This document shows, piece after piece, positions 7,694-13,542 of a DNA stretch of 17,502 nt. The stretch spans positions 1 to 17,502 of the forward strand of contig CABRIF010000046.1 in assembly GCA_902470925.1 (NCBI GenBank). Reading direction: 5' to 3'. The notes beneath the pieces are model-generated. The model saw only the letters and a program-made list of their open reading frames with translations, had not been told where the DNA came from and made no database searches. How positions within the stretch are numbered: the first letter of the stretch is position 1; each line of letters opens with the position of its first letter. This DNA comes from an uncultured Collinsella sp. GTDB lineage: Bacteria; Actinomycetota; Coriobacteriia; Coriobacteriales; Coriobacteriaceae. The position numbers and the translations under genes were made by a program.

Positions 7694-9097
7694 TTATGCT
7701 TGAGCCTCATGCAGCTCTTCGGCCTCCTTGAGAATGCGCTTGCGATTCCACAGCGCCAAACCAAGGGACACCACGGCAACCACACCGGCACCGATATAAC
7801 CAAACCAACCATGCAAGCGTGTAATAATCCAGGTCAGGGGATTCGCGCCGTCACAAATCGAAGAGATCATGGTGTCGGCCGCACCTGTGGCACCCGCGAT
7901 GTCGAAGCCAACATTGTTGGCGGCAGTTGTGATCATCGGAGCGAGGTCAGTGGCAATGTACAGTCCAACTGCCAGCACGATAATGCCGATCAGGATGCCA
8001 CGGAACCCGTTGTTGTTTACGATGGGCGTGATCAGGACGAACATCCAAGGCACAACAGCCAGGTCAGCGAAGGGCAGAACCTTGTTGCCCGGAAGCGTCA
8101 CAGCCATGATGATCATCAACGGAACCAGGATGTAGGCGATGGTCAGCGTGGTGGGATGACCAACACCCACCGCGGAATCGAGGCCAATGTAAATCTTGCC
8201 GCGATTCTTGAAACGCTTCTGAACAAACTCCGACGCAGAGTCGCTGATCGGAATCAGGCCCTCCATAAGCAGGGCGGCCATCTTGGGGATAAGCACCAGC
8301 ACGGCACCCAGTGATACGCCCGTCGTCGCAATGCTCACAATGGACCCCTGGACATCGGCGCCATTCCAATATGCCAGCGAGCCAATCACCAGTCCGATAA
8401 CAGTACCGATAATCATCGGCTCGCCGAAGATGCCGAACTTACGCTGCAGCTCATCAACATTGATGTCAATATCTTTGATTACCGGGATATGGTCGAACAC
8501 CCAGTTGAAGAACATGGCGATCGGGGCGTACGCAGCGGTGAAACCGTGGGGCAGCGAAACACCCGGCATGCCGAGGGACTTTTCAACCTGCGGGGCGGTG
8601 TAGTCACCCAGCACCATAATGATGACCATGTTGAGGATGGCCGCCACGACGCCCAGCACGAGATTGTCCGTCACGATGGCAACGAGCGCTCCGGTAAACG
8701 CAAAGTGCCAGTAGTCCCAAATGTCCACGTCAACCGTCTGGGTGGTGTTGGTGAGCAGCATCACGATGTTCACAATCAGGCCCAGTGGAATGATGATGGT
8801 GCCGACAACCGAGCCCATAGCGATTGCCGCAGCAGCCGGCCAGCCAACGTCAATCACAGACAGACTGAACCCAAAACGCTCGATCATCTCCTGCACCGCC
8901 GGCGCCAACGTGGTGCCGAGCAGGCTATTAATCACCAGGTTCAGCCCAATGAAGCCAATACCAACAGTCAGGCCAGCGCGCAGGCTCTTGCCAAATCCAG
9001 CTCCCAGCGCGCAGCCCAAAATCGTAATAACAATCGGCATGACAACCGATACGCCAAGGGAATTAATAAAGGAAAAGAATCCTAGAATCGCGTCCAT
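7694..9097 (-). CDS. gatC: PTS galactitol-type EIIC permease
   Basis: This 467-residue multi-helix membrane protein is the transport channel of the PTS. It follows the GatC pattern closely: AGLTVGIGFIGLNLVINSLL (about 41-60), VIDVGWPAAAAIA (81-93), VDVDIWDYWHFAF (122-134), then EGLIPISDSASEF, the GLDSAVGVGHPTT segment and LPGNKVLPFADLA. The length fits GatC (about 450-460). AGAGGGG precedes the ATG. It lies 104 bases after EIIB in the transcription direction. GatC-family permeases carry galactitol in enterobacteria, and other members handle pentitols or unknown sugars. The neighbouring genes lack the polyol dehydrogenase that a galactitol operon would need, so the substrate here is probably something else. 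Confidence 0.93.
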   Translation of the reverse strand: MDAILGFFSFINSLGVSVVMPIVITILGCALGAGFGKSLRAGLTVGIGFIGLNLVINSLLGTTLAPAVQEMIERFGFSLSVIDVGWPAAAAIAMGSVVGTIIIPLGLIVNIVMLLTNTTQTVDVDIWDYWHFAFTGALVAIVTDNLVLGVVAAILNMVIIMVLGDYTAPQVEKSLGMPGVSLPHGFTAAYAPIAMFFNWVFDHIPVIKDIDINVDELQRKFGIFGEPMIIGTVIGLVIGSLAYWNGADVQGSIVSIATTGVSLGAVLVLIPKMAALLMEGLIPISDSASEFVQKRFKNRGKIYIGLDSAVGVGHPTTLTIAYILVPLMIIMAVTLPGNKVLPFADLAVVPWMFVLITPIVNNNGFRGILIGIIVLAVGLYIATDLAPMITTAANNVGFDIAGATGAADTMISSICDGANPLTWIITRLHGWFGYIGAGVVAVVSLGLALWNRKRILKEAEELHEAQA

Positions 9098-9201
9098 TGG
9101 TTACCCCTCTCTGATATAACCAAGCAGCTCCCTCAAGATAAATTAGAGCGGGATGCAGCATTCATAACATCCCATAACAACGCGGTCCTCGCTGGATGAG
9201 G

Positions 9202-9486
9202 CTATTCCGCCATGAGCTTAAGAATCTCCGCCTCGGCTGCAGAGGTGCCAACCCCCGTCAAATACGGGATGCCGTTGACATACGGGCACTGCAGCCCAGC
9301 TGGCGCCATCGTAGTAGCAATAAGGAAGTCGAAGTTCGGCGACTTGGCAGGGGCCTCGGATACCTTGCACTGCGTAATCTCGTATTGGCCCGCATACCCG
9401 TTATTGTCGAGCATCTGTGCGACCTTCTGATGCACGGCAGTCGAGGTGCAGATCCCCGAACCGCATGCGAGTAGAATCTTTTTCAT
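9202..9486 (-). CDS. gatB: PTS galactitol-type EIIB component
   Basis: This 94-residue cytosolic phosphocarrier has the EIIB(Gat) start MKKILLACGSGICTSTAV. Cys8 in the loop CGSGICTST is the expected phosphocysteine that receives phosphate from EIIA and passes it to the sugar in EIIC. A second cysteine (Cys13) lies in the same loop, where related proteins often have alanine. The length is normal (about 94). AAAGGA lies 6 bases before the ATG. It is encoded directly ahead of EIIC and 18 bases after the YjbQ-family gene. Confidence 0.93.
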   Translation of the reverse strand: MKKILLACGSGICTSTAVHQKVAQMLDNNGYAGQYEITQCKVSEAPAKSPNFDFLIATTMAPAGLQCPYVNGIPYLTGVGTSAAEAEILKLMAE

Positions 9487-9504
9487 ATCGGTTCCTTTCT
9501 TGTA

Positions 9505-10026
9505 CTACTCCCCCATGACGACGACCTTCACCTTGCGCGTGCGCTCGCGGGTGCGGTCGAAGTCTACAAAGTAAATGCTGGCAAGGCCGTTCATCTCGAG
9601 CTTGCCGTCGGCGACCTCGAAGGTCTGGTTGCTCCCGATGAGCGTCGAACGCAGGTGGGCGTCGCCGTTCCACAGCATGGTGCGGTCGAGGTTCGGCAGC
9701 CACGACTCGGGATTGGGCCAAGACTCCACTTCCTCGAAATGACGCAGCCCCGGATACCGATAGGTATTCCAATCATGCTGCTCGGGGAACACGCGCTCGA
9801 GGCCGTCGTTCAGGTCGGCTTGGAGAAACGTATCGCCCGCCGGGGTGCAGTCGTGGTCGAATTCCTCGGAAAACACCGCGCAGGTCGTGTGGCAGGAGAT
9901 GACCGTGGCCGTGCCCTCCTTGATCCCGGACGCCTCGACGGCCCGGCGGACGCCTTCCGTGACGTCAACGTAGGTGGACTTGCCCGCCAGCGTGTCCATC
10001 GTGATGAGATCCTTATAAACCGTCAT
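9505..10026 (-). CDS. yjbQ: YjbQ-family (UPF0047) protein, divergent
   Basis: This 173-residue member of the YjbQ/UPF0047 family carries the name 'secondary thiamine-phosphate synthase' from a weak side activity; the physiological role is unsettled. The ATG at 10026 uses GGAGGT, which overlaps the end of the isomerase gene, so translation is probably coupled. Family segments are ATVISCHTTCAVFSEEFDHD (40-59; His46), NGDAHLRSTLIG (120-131; His124) and ASIYFVDFDRTRERTRKVKV (149-168). Two things are odd. The protein is about 35 residues longer than typical members (around 135-140), with the extra residues around 84-119, and the usual GTWQGIYF motif is altered to NGLASIYF. Its place between a triose isomerase and PTS genes suggests sugar-phosphate chemistry rather than thiamine synthesis. 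Confidence 0.85.
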   Translation of the reverse strand: MTVYKDLITMDTLAGKSTYVDVTEGVRRAVEASGIKEGTATVISCHTTCAVFSEEFDHDCTPAGDTFLQADLNDGLERVFPEQHDWNTYRYPGLRHFEEVESWPNPESWLPNLDRTMLWNGDAHLRSTLIGSNQTFEVADGKLEMNGLASIYFVDFDRTRERTRKVKVVVMGE

Positions 10027-10030
10027 GTTC

Positions 10031-10735
10031 TTACACCTCCCCACAGAAATCCGCACGGGCGCGGTCGAGCGCCTCGAACATCTCTTCCAGCGTGGCAAAC
10101 GGATCTTCCGCCGCCACGATGCCAGACGTTCCGCCCGTGGCGTCCGCGCCATACGCAATCGCGTCGTACACGTTCTGACCAGTGGAAATGCCAGCGGCCT
10201 GCAGCACCTTGGTGTTGGGCGAAACGGCCTTCACGGCCTCGGTGGAGGCGCGCATGTAGTCCTCGCCCGCAACCTGACCGGTGCCGATCAGGCTCGTAAG
10301 CTCGCACACCATGACATCGGGCTCGAGCCCGGCGATCCACTCGCCCTCCTCAACGGAGTCGGCACACACCACGGTGAGGATGCCCACCTCGTTGGCACGG
10401 GCAATCGTGGCCGCCAGCTCGTGCGCCGTGCACGGGTTTTCAGCGTGGTTCAGAAACGTCGCCTTGACACCGGCTGCCGCCAGCGCCTCGGGCAGCACGT
10501 GCCCCATGCCGCGGCCGGGCTTCAAGCTCTCCATGTGCTGGGCGCACGGCGTGAGATGCGGGCACTCGGCAATGATGCGCGGAAGATCGATCAGCTGCGC
10601 GGTGAACAGCACGTCGAAGTCGTACTTCGCGGCGAGCTCGTCGGTCTTTTTGGCCAGGGCCACAATATCGTCGCCATACAGGTACGACTTGGGATTAACC
10701 ACGAAAAACGGTGTTCTCAGCGGTGCTTTTTCCAT
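10031..10735 (-). CDS. triosephosphate isomerase family protein, archaeal-type paralogue
   Basis: This 234-residue TIM-barrel isomerase is predicted to interconvert DHAP and glyceraldehyde 3-phosphate, or a related ketose/aldose phosphate pair. Catalytic positions are visible: Asn14 and Lys16 in VNPKSY, His97 in LNHAEN and Glu145 in VCELTSLIGTG (143-153), with phosphate-binding GIS (182-184) and GGTSGI (201-206). NHAEN in place of the bacterial GHSERR, together with the short length (bacterial TIM is about 250), is the archaeal-type form. Tetrulose-phosphate isomerases of the TIM family are an alternative. It is the first gene of the PTS operon, with GGGGAG upstream of the ATG and a predicted GntR operator further upstream. 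It overlaps the YjbQ ribosome binding site. Confidence 0.88.
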   Translation of the reverse strand: MEKAPLRTPFFVVNPKSYLYGDDIVALAKKTDELAAKYDFDVLFTAQLIDLPRIIAECPHLTPCAQHMESLKPGRGMGHVLPEALAAAGVKATFLNHAENPCTAHELAATIARANEVGILTVVCADSVEEGEWIAGLEPDVMVCELTSLIGTGQVAGEDYMRASTEAVKAVSPNTKVLQAAGISTGQNVYDAIAYGADATGGTSGIVAAEDPFATLEEMFEALDRARADFCGEV

Positions 10736-10825
10736 CTACCTCTCCCCTTTCCATATCGCGGGGCCTATAGATACGCGCGCGCCGACAGATGCTCGACCGA
10801 GGCTTTCTGTGAACATTCTGTCGTA

Positions 10826-10849
10826 GTTGTCTACTCAAAAGTAGACAAC
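10826..10849. promoter_or_regulatory. predicted GntR operator ahead of the PTS operon
   Basis: A perfect inverted repeat with 9-base arms (GTTGTCTAC and GTAGACAAC) and a 6-base spacer (TCAAAA) lies about 90 bases upstream of the isomerase start. Its half-site TTGTCTAC resembles TTGTATAC ahead of the GntR gene (12436-12443). On the - strand, AT-rich TATATAAC (10851-10858) lies just upstream and could be part of a promoter, but no convincing -35/-10 pair is visible. Confidence 0.6.
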
Positions 10850-10869
10850 AAGTTATATACCTCAACGTG

Positions 10870-11371
10870 AACAACTTTGGAACGGAAACAGCATGGCGAC
10901 CGCGCCAACGGTCGAGTTTTGTCGGTAAGCGGCACGCAAGGGGCGCGGGGACGAGGCGGCTGCGTGCGTGCGGGCGCGAGGCAGGACGCGCGAGCGAGAC
11001 TGCTGAACGATGCGATTGAACGTGTGCGGAGCGCTCCAGCCCGAAGCGCGTGGCGCGCGAGTGAGACAGAGTGCGCGAGTGAGACAGCGCGCGAGCGAAA
11101 CGGGGCGCGCGAGCGAAACGGGGCGCGCGAGCGAAACGGGGTGTGCGAGCGAAACGTGACCGTCCTGCTTGAAACCCGCACGGCACGAAACCGCCCGGGC
11201 GAGCGCCGTGCGGGCACGCCCGCGAACGCGCTGCCCGCCGCCCGTCCTATGTAGGAGACAGAACGAGCGGGGCCGATAACGGCCAACCGCAACAAAACCG
11301 ATTCAACGCCCATGCGCCAACCGGGACAGAAAGGCCTCCGGCCCGATCAGGCCGACTGCATGTCCCTTGTG
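10870..11371. other. GC-rich non-coding gap between PTS operon and GntR gene
   Basis: No open frame here has a plausible start, ribosome binding site or protein-like composition. Translations are arginine-rich repeats, typical of non-coding GC-rich DNA. Apart from the 18-base tandem repeat at 11060-11158, the only structure I see is a small hairpin GGCCG-ATAA-CGGCC at 11271-11284. Neither strand shows a T-tract that would make it a terminator. Confidence 0.6.
11060..11158. repeat. 18-bp tandem repeat
   Basis: About five and a half units of 18 bases are present. The core is CGAAACGGGGCGCGCGAG, with the first two units drifting to AGTGAGACA plus GAGTGCGCG or GCGCGCGAG. Because 18 is a multiple of three, every frame gives a six-residue peptide repeat (for example ARERNG), which can mimic a coding region. 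No start or ribosome binding site supports one. Confidence 0.75.
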
Positions 11372-12214
11372 CTAGTCAGGCTGGACCGCAGTGCCCTCGA
11401 CCAGCTGACCCGGCGTGAACCATGTGTGGGTCCATTCGATGATGGCCCCGTCCTCCAGGCTGATGTTCTGCTCAAGCAACAACAGCGCCGCCGACTCACT
11501 GCAATCGAGCAGCTGAGCATACTCGCACCCCGCCGTGCGGGCGCTGTAACGCATCTGCGAGGTCATGATCTTGCGACCCGAGCACTGCTGGACGGCGTTG
11601 AACAGCGACTCCTTGGTGTAGTCGATATCGAACAGCCCCGGGCACTCGCCAAGATTCAGCCAGCTCTCCTGGCACATGACTGGCTCGTTCTCAACGCTGC
11701 GCACGCGGCGCATGAACATAACCTCGCTGCCCGGAGCGACGCCGAGCTCACAGGCAACCGTGTTGGAAGCCGCGTCAACCCGCTTCTCGAGCACGCGCGT
11801 CTCGAACACCTTCCCCTGCTGGCGCAAGGAATCGGCGAACGAAAGCGGCCGCACGCCGGCCGGATGCGAGATGCCCGGCTCAGCCACGAACGTTCCGCTC
11901 CCGCGGACCTGGACAAGCAGTCCTTCATCGACCAGCATTTTGAGCGCCTTGCGCACGGTGCCGCGAGCGATGCCGAATCGGCTCATGAGCGTGTATTCGG
12001 ATGGAATCCGACCGCGCGGCGGCCACGCACGCGAGTAGATCTTTTCGCGAAGGATATCGGCCAGCTGCAGATACAGCGGCGCGCCCGATGAGAGCTGCTC
12101 AGCCGACTCATCCGGCGAGCGCAATGCATCGGCGAGCATCGTTGCGCCCGGGGCAACGCCCGCTTCCCGCTCCACCGTTTCGTCCCCCCAACGACCCAAA
12201 CTGCGCATACGCAT
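11372..12214 (-). CDS. GntR-family (HutC/UTRA) transcription regulator
   Basis: This is a predicted repressor of 280 residues. The winged-helix DNA-binding domain spans about 46-112: PLYLQLADILREKI, then RIPSEYTLMSRFGIARGTVRKAL with PSE and the recognition helix, then the wing VQVRGSGTFV. A UTRA effector domain follows (about 123-270, from RPLSFADSLRQQGK to IIEWTHTWF) and probably binds a phosphorylated sugar. The ATG at 12214 is chosen because AGAGGG lies just upstream. The frame is open back to 12448, but that would start inside the operator. A start at 12139 (255 residues, nearer the family's roughly 240) is possible. The extra 45 residues ahead of the HTH look disordered. It lies upstream of the PTS operon on the same strand, and similar operator-like half-sites precede both. 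Confidence 0.87.
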   Translation of the reverse strand: MRMRSLGRWGDETVEREAGVAPGATMLADALRSPDESAEQLSSGAPLYLQLADILREKIYSRAWPPRGRIPSEYTLMSRFGIARGTVRKALKMLVDEGLLVQVRGSGTFVAEPGISHPAGVRPLSFADSLRQQGKVFETRVLEKRVDAASNTVACELGVAPGSEVMFMRRVRSVENEPVMCQESWLNLGECPGLFDIDYTKESLFNAVQQCSGRKIMTSQMRYSARTAGCEYAQLLDCSESAALLLLEQNISLEDGAIIEWTHTWFTPGQLVEGTAVQPD

Positions 12215-12412
12215 TCGTCCCTCTGTGCAGCCATCCGTCTTTGCGCGGCGGCATGGGCTTGCACGGCTCAGCTGCCCGCCGTACGGTCGTTCTGCGGTGC
12301 CGTACGTTGCGCGCTGCCGGCGCCCCGCGATACCGCACGCGTCGATGGCTCCATCTGGCTCCCCCGCCACCCGGCCCCTCGCCGTTTGGCTTTGTCCGAC
12401 ATTTCCAAACAC

Positions 12413-12445
12413 TGTTGTACATCTGTTGTACAGGTTTGTATACAA
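12413..12445. promoter_or_regulatory. operator cluster upstream of the GntR gene
   Basis: Three related sites occur at exact 11-base steps: TGTTGTACA at 12413, TGTTGTACA at 12424 and TTTGTATAC at 12435. The last is part of the perfect palindrome TTGTATACAA (12436-12445), a form typical of GntR/HutC operators. The spacing puts the sites on one face of the helix. The cluster lies about 200 bases upstream of the regulator's start, which suggests self-regulation. A core promoter could not be placed with confidence. Confidence 0.6.
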
Positions 12446-12540
12446 CATAGATCATTTCACCGCAGACCAACACAGCTTTGATACCCACCGTAAGCATAGG
12501 TTTTGAGCCCTGTGCACCCCGAAGTCCACAGCGTATTGAA

Positions 12541-12764
12541 GGTTCGGATTCGGTCCATCCGAGGGGTTGCGGCAGATCCTGGGTTCGGATTGTATCCATC
12601 CGAGGGGTTTCAGCGGATCCAGGGTTCTGATTGCGTCCATCTGCGGAGCTGCGGCAGATCCAGGGTTCGTATTCGGTCCACCTGCGGGGGTGCGGCAGAT
12701 CCTGGGTTCGGATTGTGCCCATCCGCGAATCTAGGGTTCGGATCCCGTCCGTCTGGAGCCGTTT
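12541..12764. repeat. forward GGTTCGG tandem array (41/30-bp units)
   Basis: Six units start with GGTTCGG or a close variant (GGTTCTG, GGTTCGT) at 12541, 12582, 12623, 12664, 12705 and 12735. Steps are 41, 41, 41, 41 and 30 bases. A full unit reads GGTTCGGATT, then a variable triplet, TCCATCC, a G-rich stretch and GGCAGATCCTG. The 30-base unit lacks about 11 bases of the G-rich half. No gene is present: the translations are repetitive and differ in every frame. Confidence 0.85.
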
Positions 12765-12780
12765 TCAGCCTCTGAATGGA

Positions 12781-13010
12781 CAAAGGACGAACCCGGAATC
12801 CCTGAATGGACTATAGCCGAACCCGGGATTCCCCGATGGCCAGGAGCCGAACCCGGAATCCCCCGATGGCCAGAACCCGAACCCAAGATTCTGCAACGGC
12901 CCCCGAACGACTTACAGCCGAGCCAGGGATCCTGCAGCAGGCCTCGAATGACCCAGCCCCGAACCCGGGATCCTGCAGCAAGTCTCAAATGGCTAGAACC
13001 CGAACCCGAA
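12781..13010. repeat. inverted GGTTCGG tandem array (30/41-bp units)
   Basis: The same motif now reads on the - strand. CGAACCC (once CGAGCCA) starts at 12788, 12818, 12848, 12878, 12919, 12960 and 13001, with steps of 30, 30, 30, 41, 41 and 41 bases. Together with 12541-12764 this makes a large imperfect inverted arrangement centred near 12765-12785, with the short units on the inside and the long units on the outside. The remainder of the gap (12446-12540 and 13011-13090) shows nothing recognisable. Confidence 0.82.
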
Positions 13011-13094
13011 ATCACCAAGGGCCCGAGGACACACGCCAGCTCAGGCCCCACATCGCAGCAGCGTTACCCCACGCCAACGCAACTCGCCCCAGCA

Positions 13095-13130
13095 CACAAA
13101 AGGCGCTGCACGAAAAACCGTGCAGCGCCT
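13095..13130 (-). terminator. rho-independent terminator of the glycyl-radical gene
   Basis: Twelve-base perfect arms AGGCGCTGCACG (13101-13112) and CGTGCAGCGCCT (13119-13130) enclose a 6-base loop. On the - strand the hairpin is followed by TTTT, beginning in the last base of the stem and running on past it. It lies about 40 bases after the stop codon at 13169 and closes the transcription unit. Confidence 0.88.
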
Positions 13131-13168
13131 CTGCAAGCACCATACAGGTGAAAAGAACCACGTAGAGA

Positions 13169-13420
13169 CTACATGCCCTCGTGGAAGGTGCGGGAGATGA
13201 CCTCGTCCTGCTGGGCCTTGGTGAGGTTGTGGAAGTTCACCGCGTAGCCGGACACGCGCACGGTCAGCTGCGGGTACTTCTCGGGGTGAGCCTGGGCGTC
13301 GAGCAGCGTGTCACGGTTGAACACGTTGACGTTCAGATGATGGCCACCCTTCTCAGCGTAAGCGTCGATCATGGAGACGAGGTTGTCGGCCTGAGTCTGC
13401 GGGATGTCTGCGACCTTCAT
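13169..13420 (-). CDS. grcA: stand-alone glycyl-radical domain of pyruvate formate-lyase (GrcA-like)
   Basis: This 83-residue protein matches the C-terminal end of pyruvate formate-lyase. It carries GGHHLNVNVFNRDTLLDA (25-42), HPEKYPQLTVRVSGYAV (45-61) and the ending VISRTFHEGM. Gly58 in RVSGYAV is the residue that an activating enzyme converts to the catalytic glycyl radical. AAGGAG lies a few bases before the ATG, a possible -10 box (TATAAT) is upstream and a strong terminator is downstream. In E. coli, GrcA (YfiD) is a spare part that rescues oxygen-cleaved PFL, whose own gene still includes this domain. Here the neighbouring PFL gene lacks the domain entirely, so this protein should be an essential subunit. 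No activating enzyme (PflA) is encoded in the window. Confidence 0.93.
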   Translation of the reverse strand: MKVADIPQTQADNLVSMIDAYAEKGGHHLNVNVFNRDTLLDAQAHPEKYPQLTVRVSGYAVNFHNLTKAQQDEVISRTFHEGM

Positions 13421-13480
13421 GCGAAACTCCTTTTCGATGTACGAAACCCTATCCAGGGGGCAACGTTAATTGCTACTAAA

Positions 13481-13510
13481 ATTATAGCAGTCTACAGATC
13501 GTCGGCCACC
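13481..13510 (-). promoter_or_regulatory. possible promoter for the glycyl-radical gene
   Basis: On the - strand a perfect TATAAT (13481-13486) lies about 60 bases before the start codon. The sequence 17 bases upstream of it is a poor -35 match, so an activator or the upstream hairpin may matter. It would let the small subunit be made separately from, or in excess of, the large one. Confidence 0.4.
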
Positions 13511-13531
13511 GAAAAATCGGCAGCCGACGAT
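13498..13531 (-). promoter_or_regulatory. nested hairpin between the two PFL genes
   Basis: The outer arms ATCGTCGGC (13498-13506) and GCCGACGAT (13523-13531) are perfect. Inside them lies a second short stem, CCGA and TCGG, around a run of A (T on the transcript). There is no T-tract after the stem, so it is not a standard terminator. It could partly terminate, stabilise or process the mRNA between the two coding regions. The inner motif CACCGAAAAATCGG recurs in the PFL leader at 15750-15764. Confidence 0.6.
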
Positions 13532-13542
13532 ATCACAACGCC

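Noticed and set aside
11271..11284. Terminator for the GntR gene
   Set aside because: The GGCCG/CGGCC hairpin has only five base pairs and no T-tract, and lies about 90 bases past the stop codon.
10831..11313. Arginine- and serine-rich open frames between the PTS operon and the GntR gene
   Set aside because: They are produced by the 18-base tandem repeat staying open in every frame. No start signals or protein-like composition.
12215..12448. 78-codon N-terminal extension of the GntR regulator
   Set aside because: The first ATG would lie next to the TTGTATACAA palindrome, the residues are low-complexity and unlike the family, and a ribosome binding site supports the ATG at 12214.
12731..12752. 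tRNA fragment: GGGTTCGGATCCC looks like a T-arm
   Set aside because: It is one variant of the repeated unit and no acceptor, D or anticodon arms surround it.
12541..13010. CRISPR array
   Set aside because: The whole 41- or 30-base unit is conserved, with no unique spacers of constant length, the orientation reverses midway, and no cas genes are present.
13421..13542. Frameshift or sequencing error splitting a single PFL gene
   Set aside because: The large gene diverges into its own tail before stopping. The small gene has its own ribosome binding site and Met start, and the 122-base gap holds a structured hairpin and a possible promoter. Two genes fit better than one broken gene.
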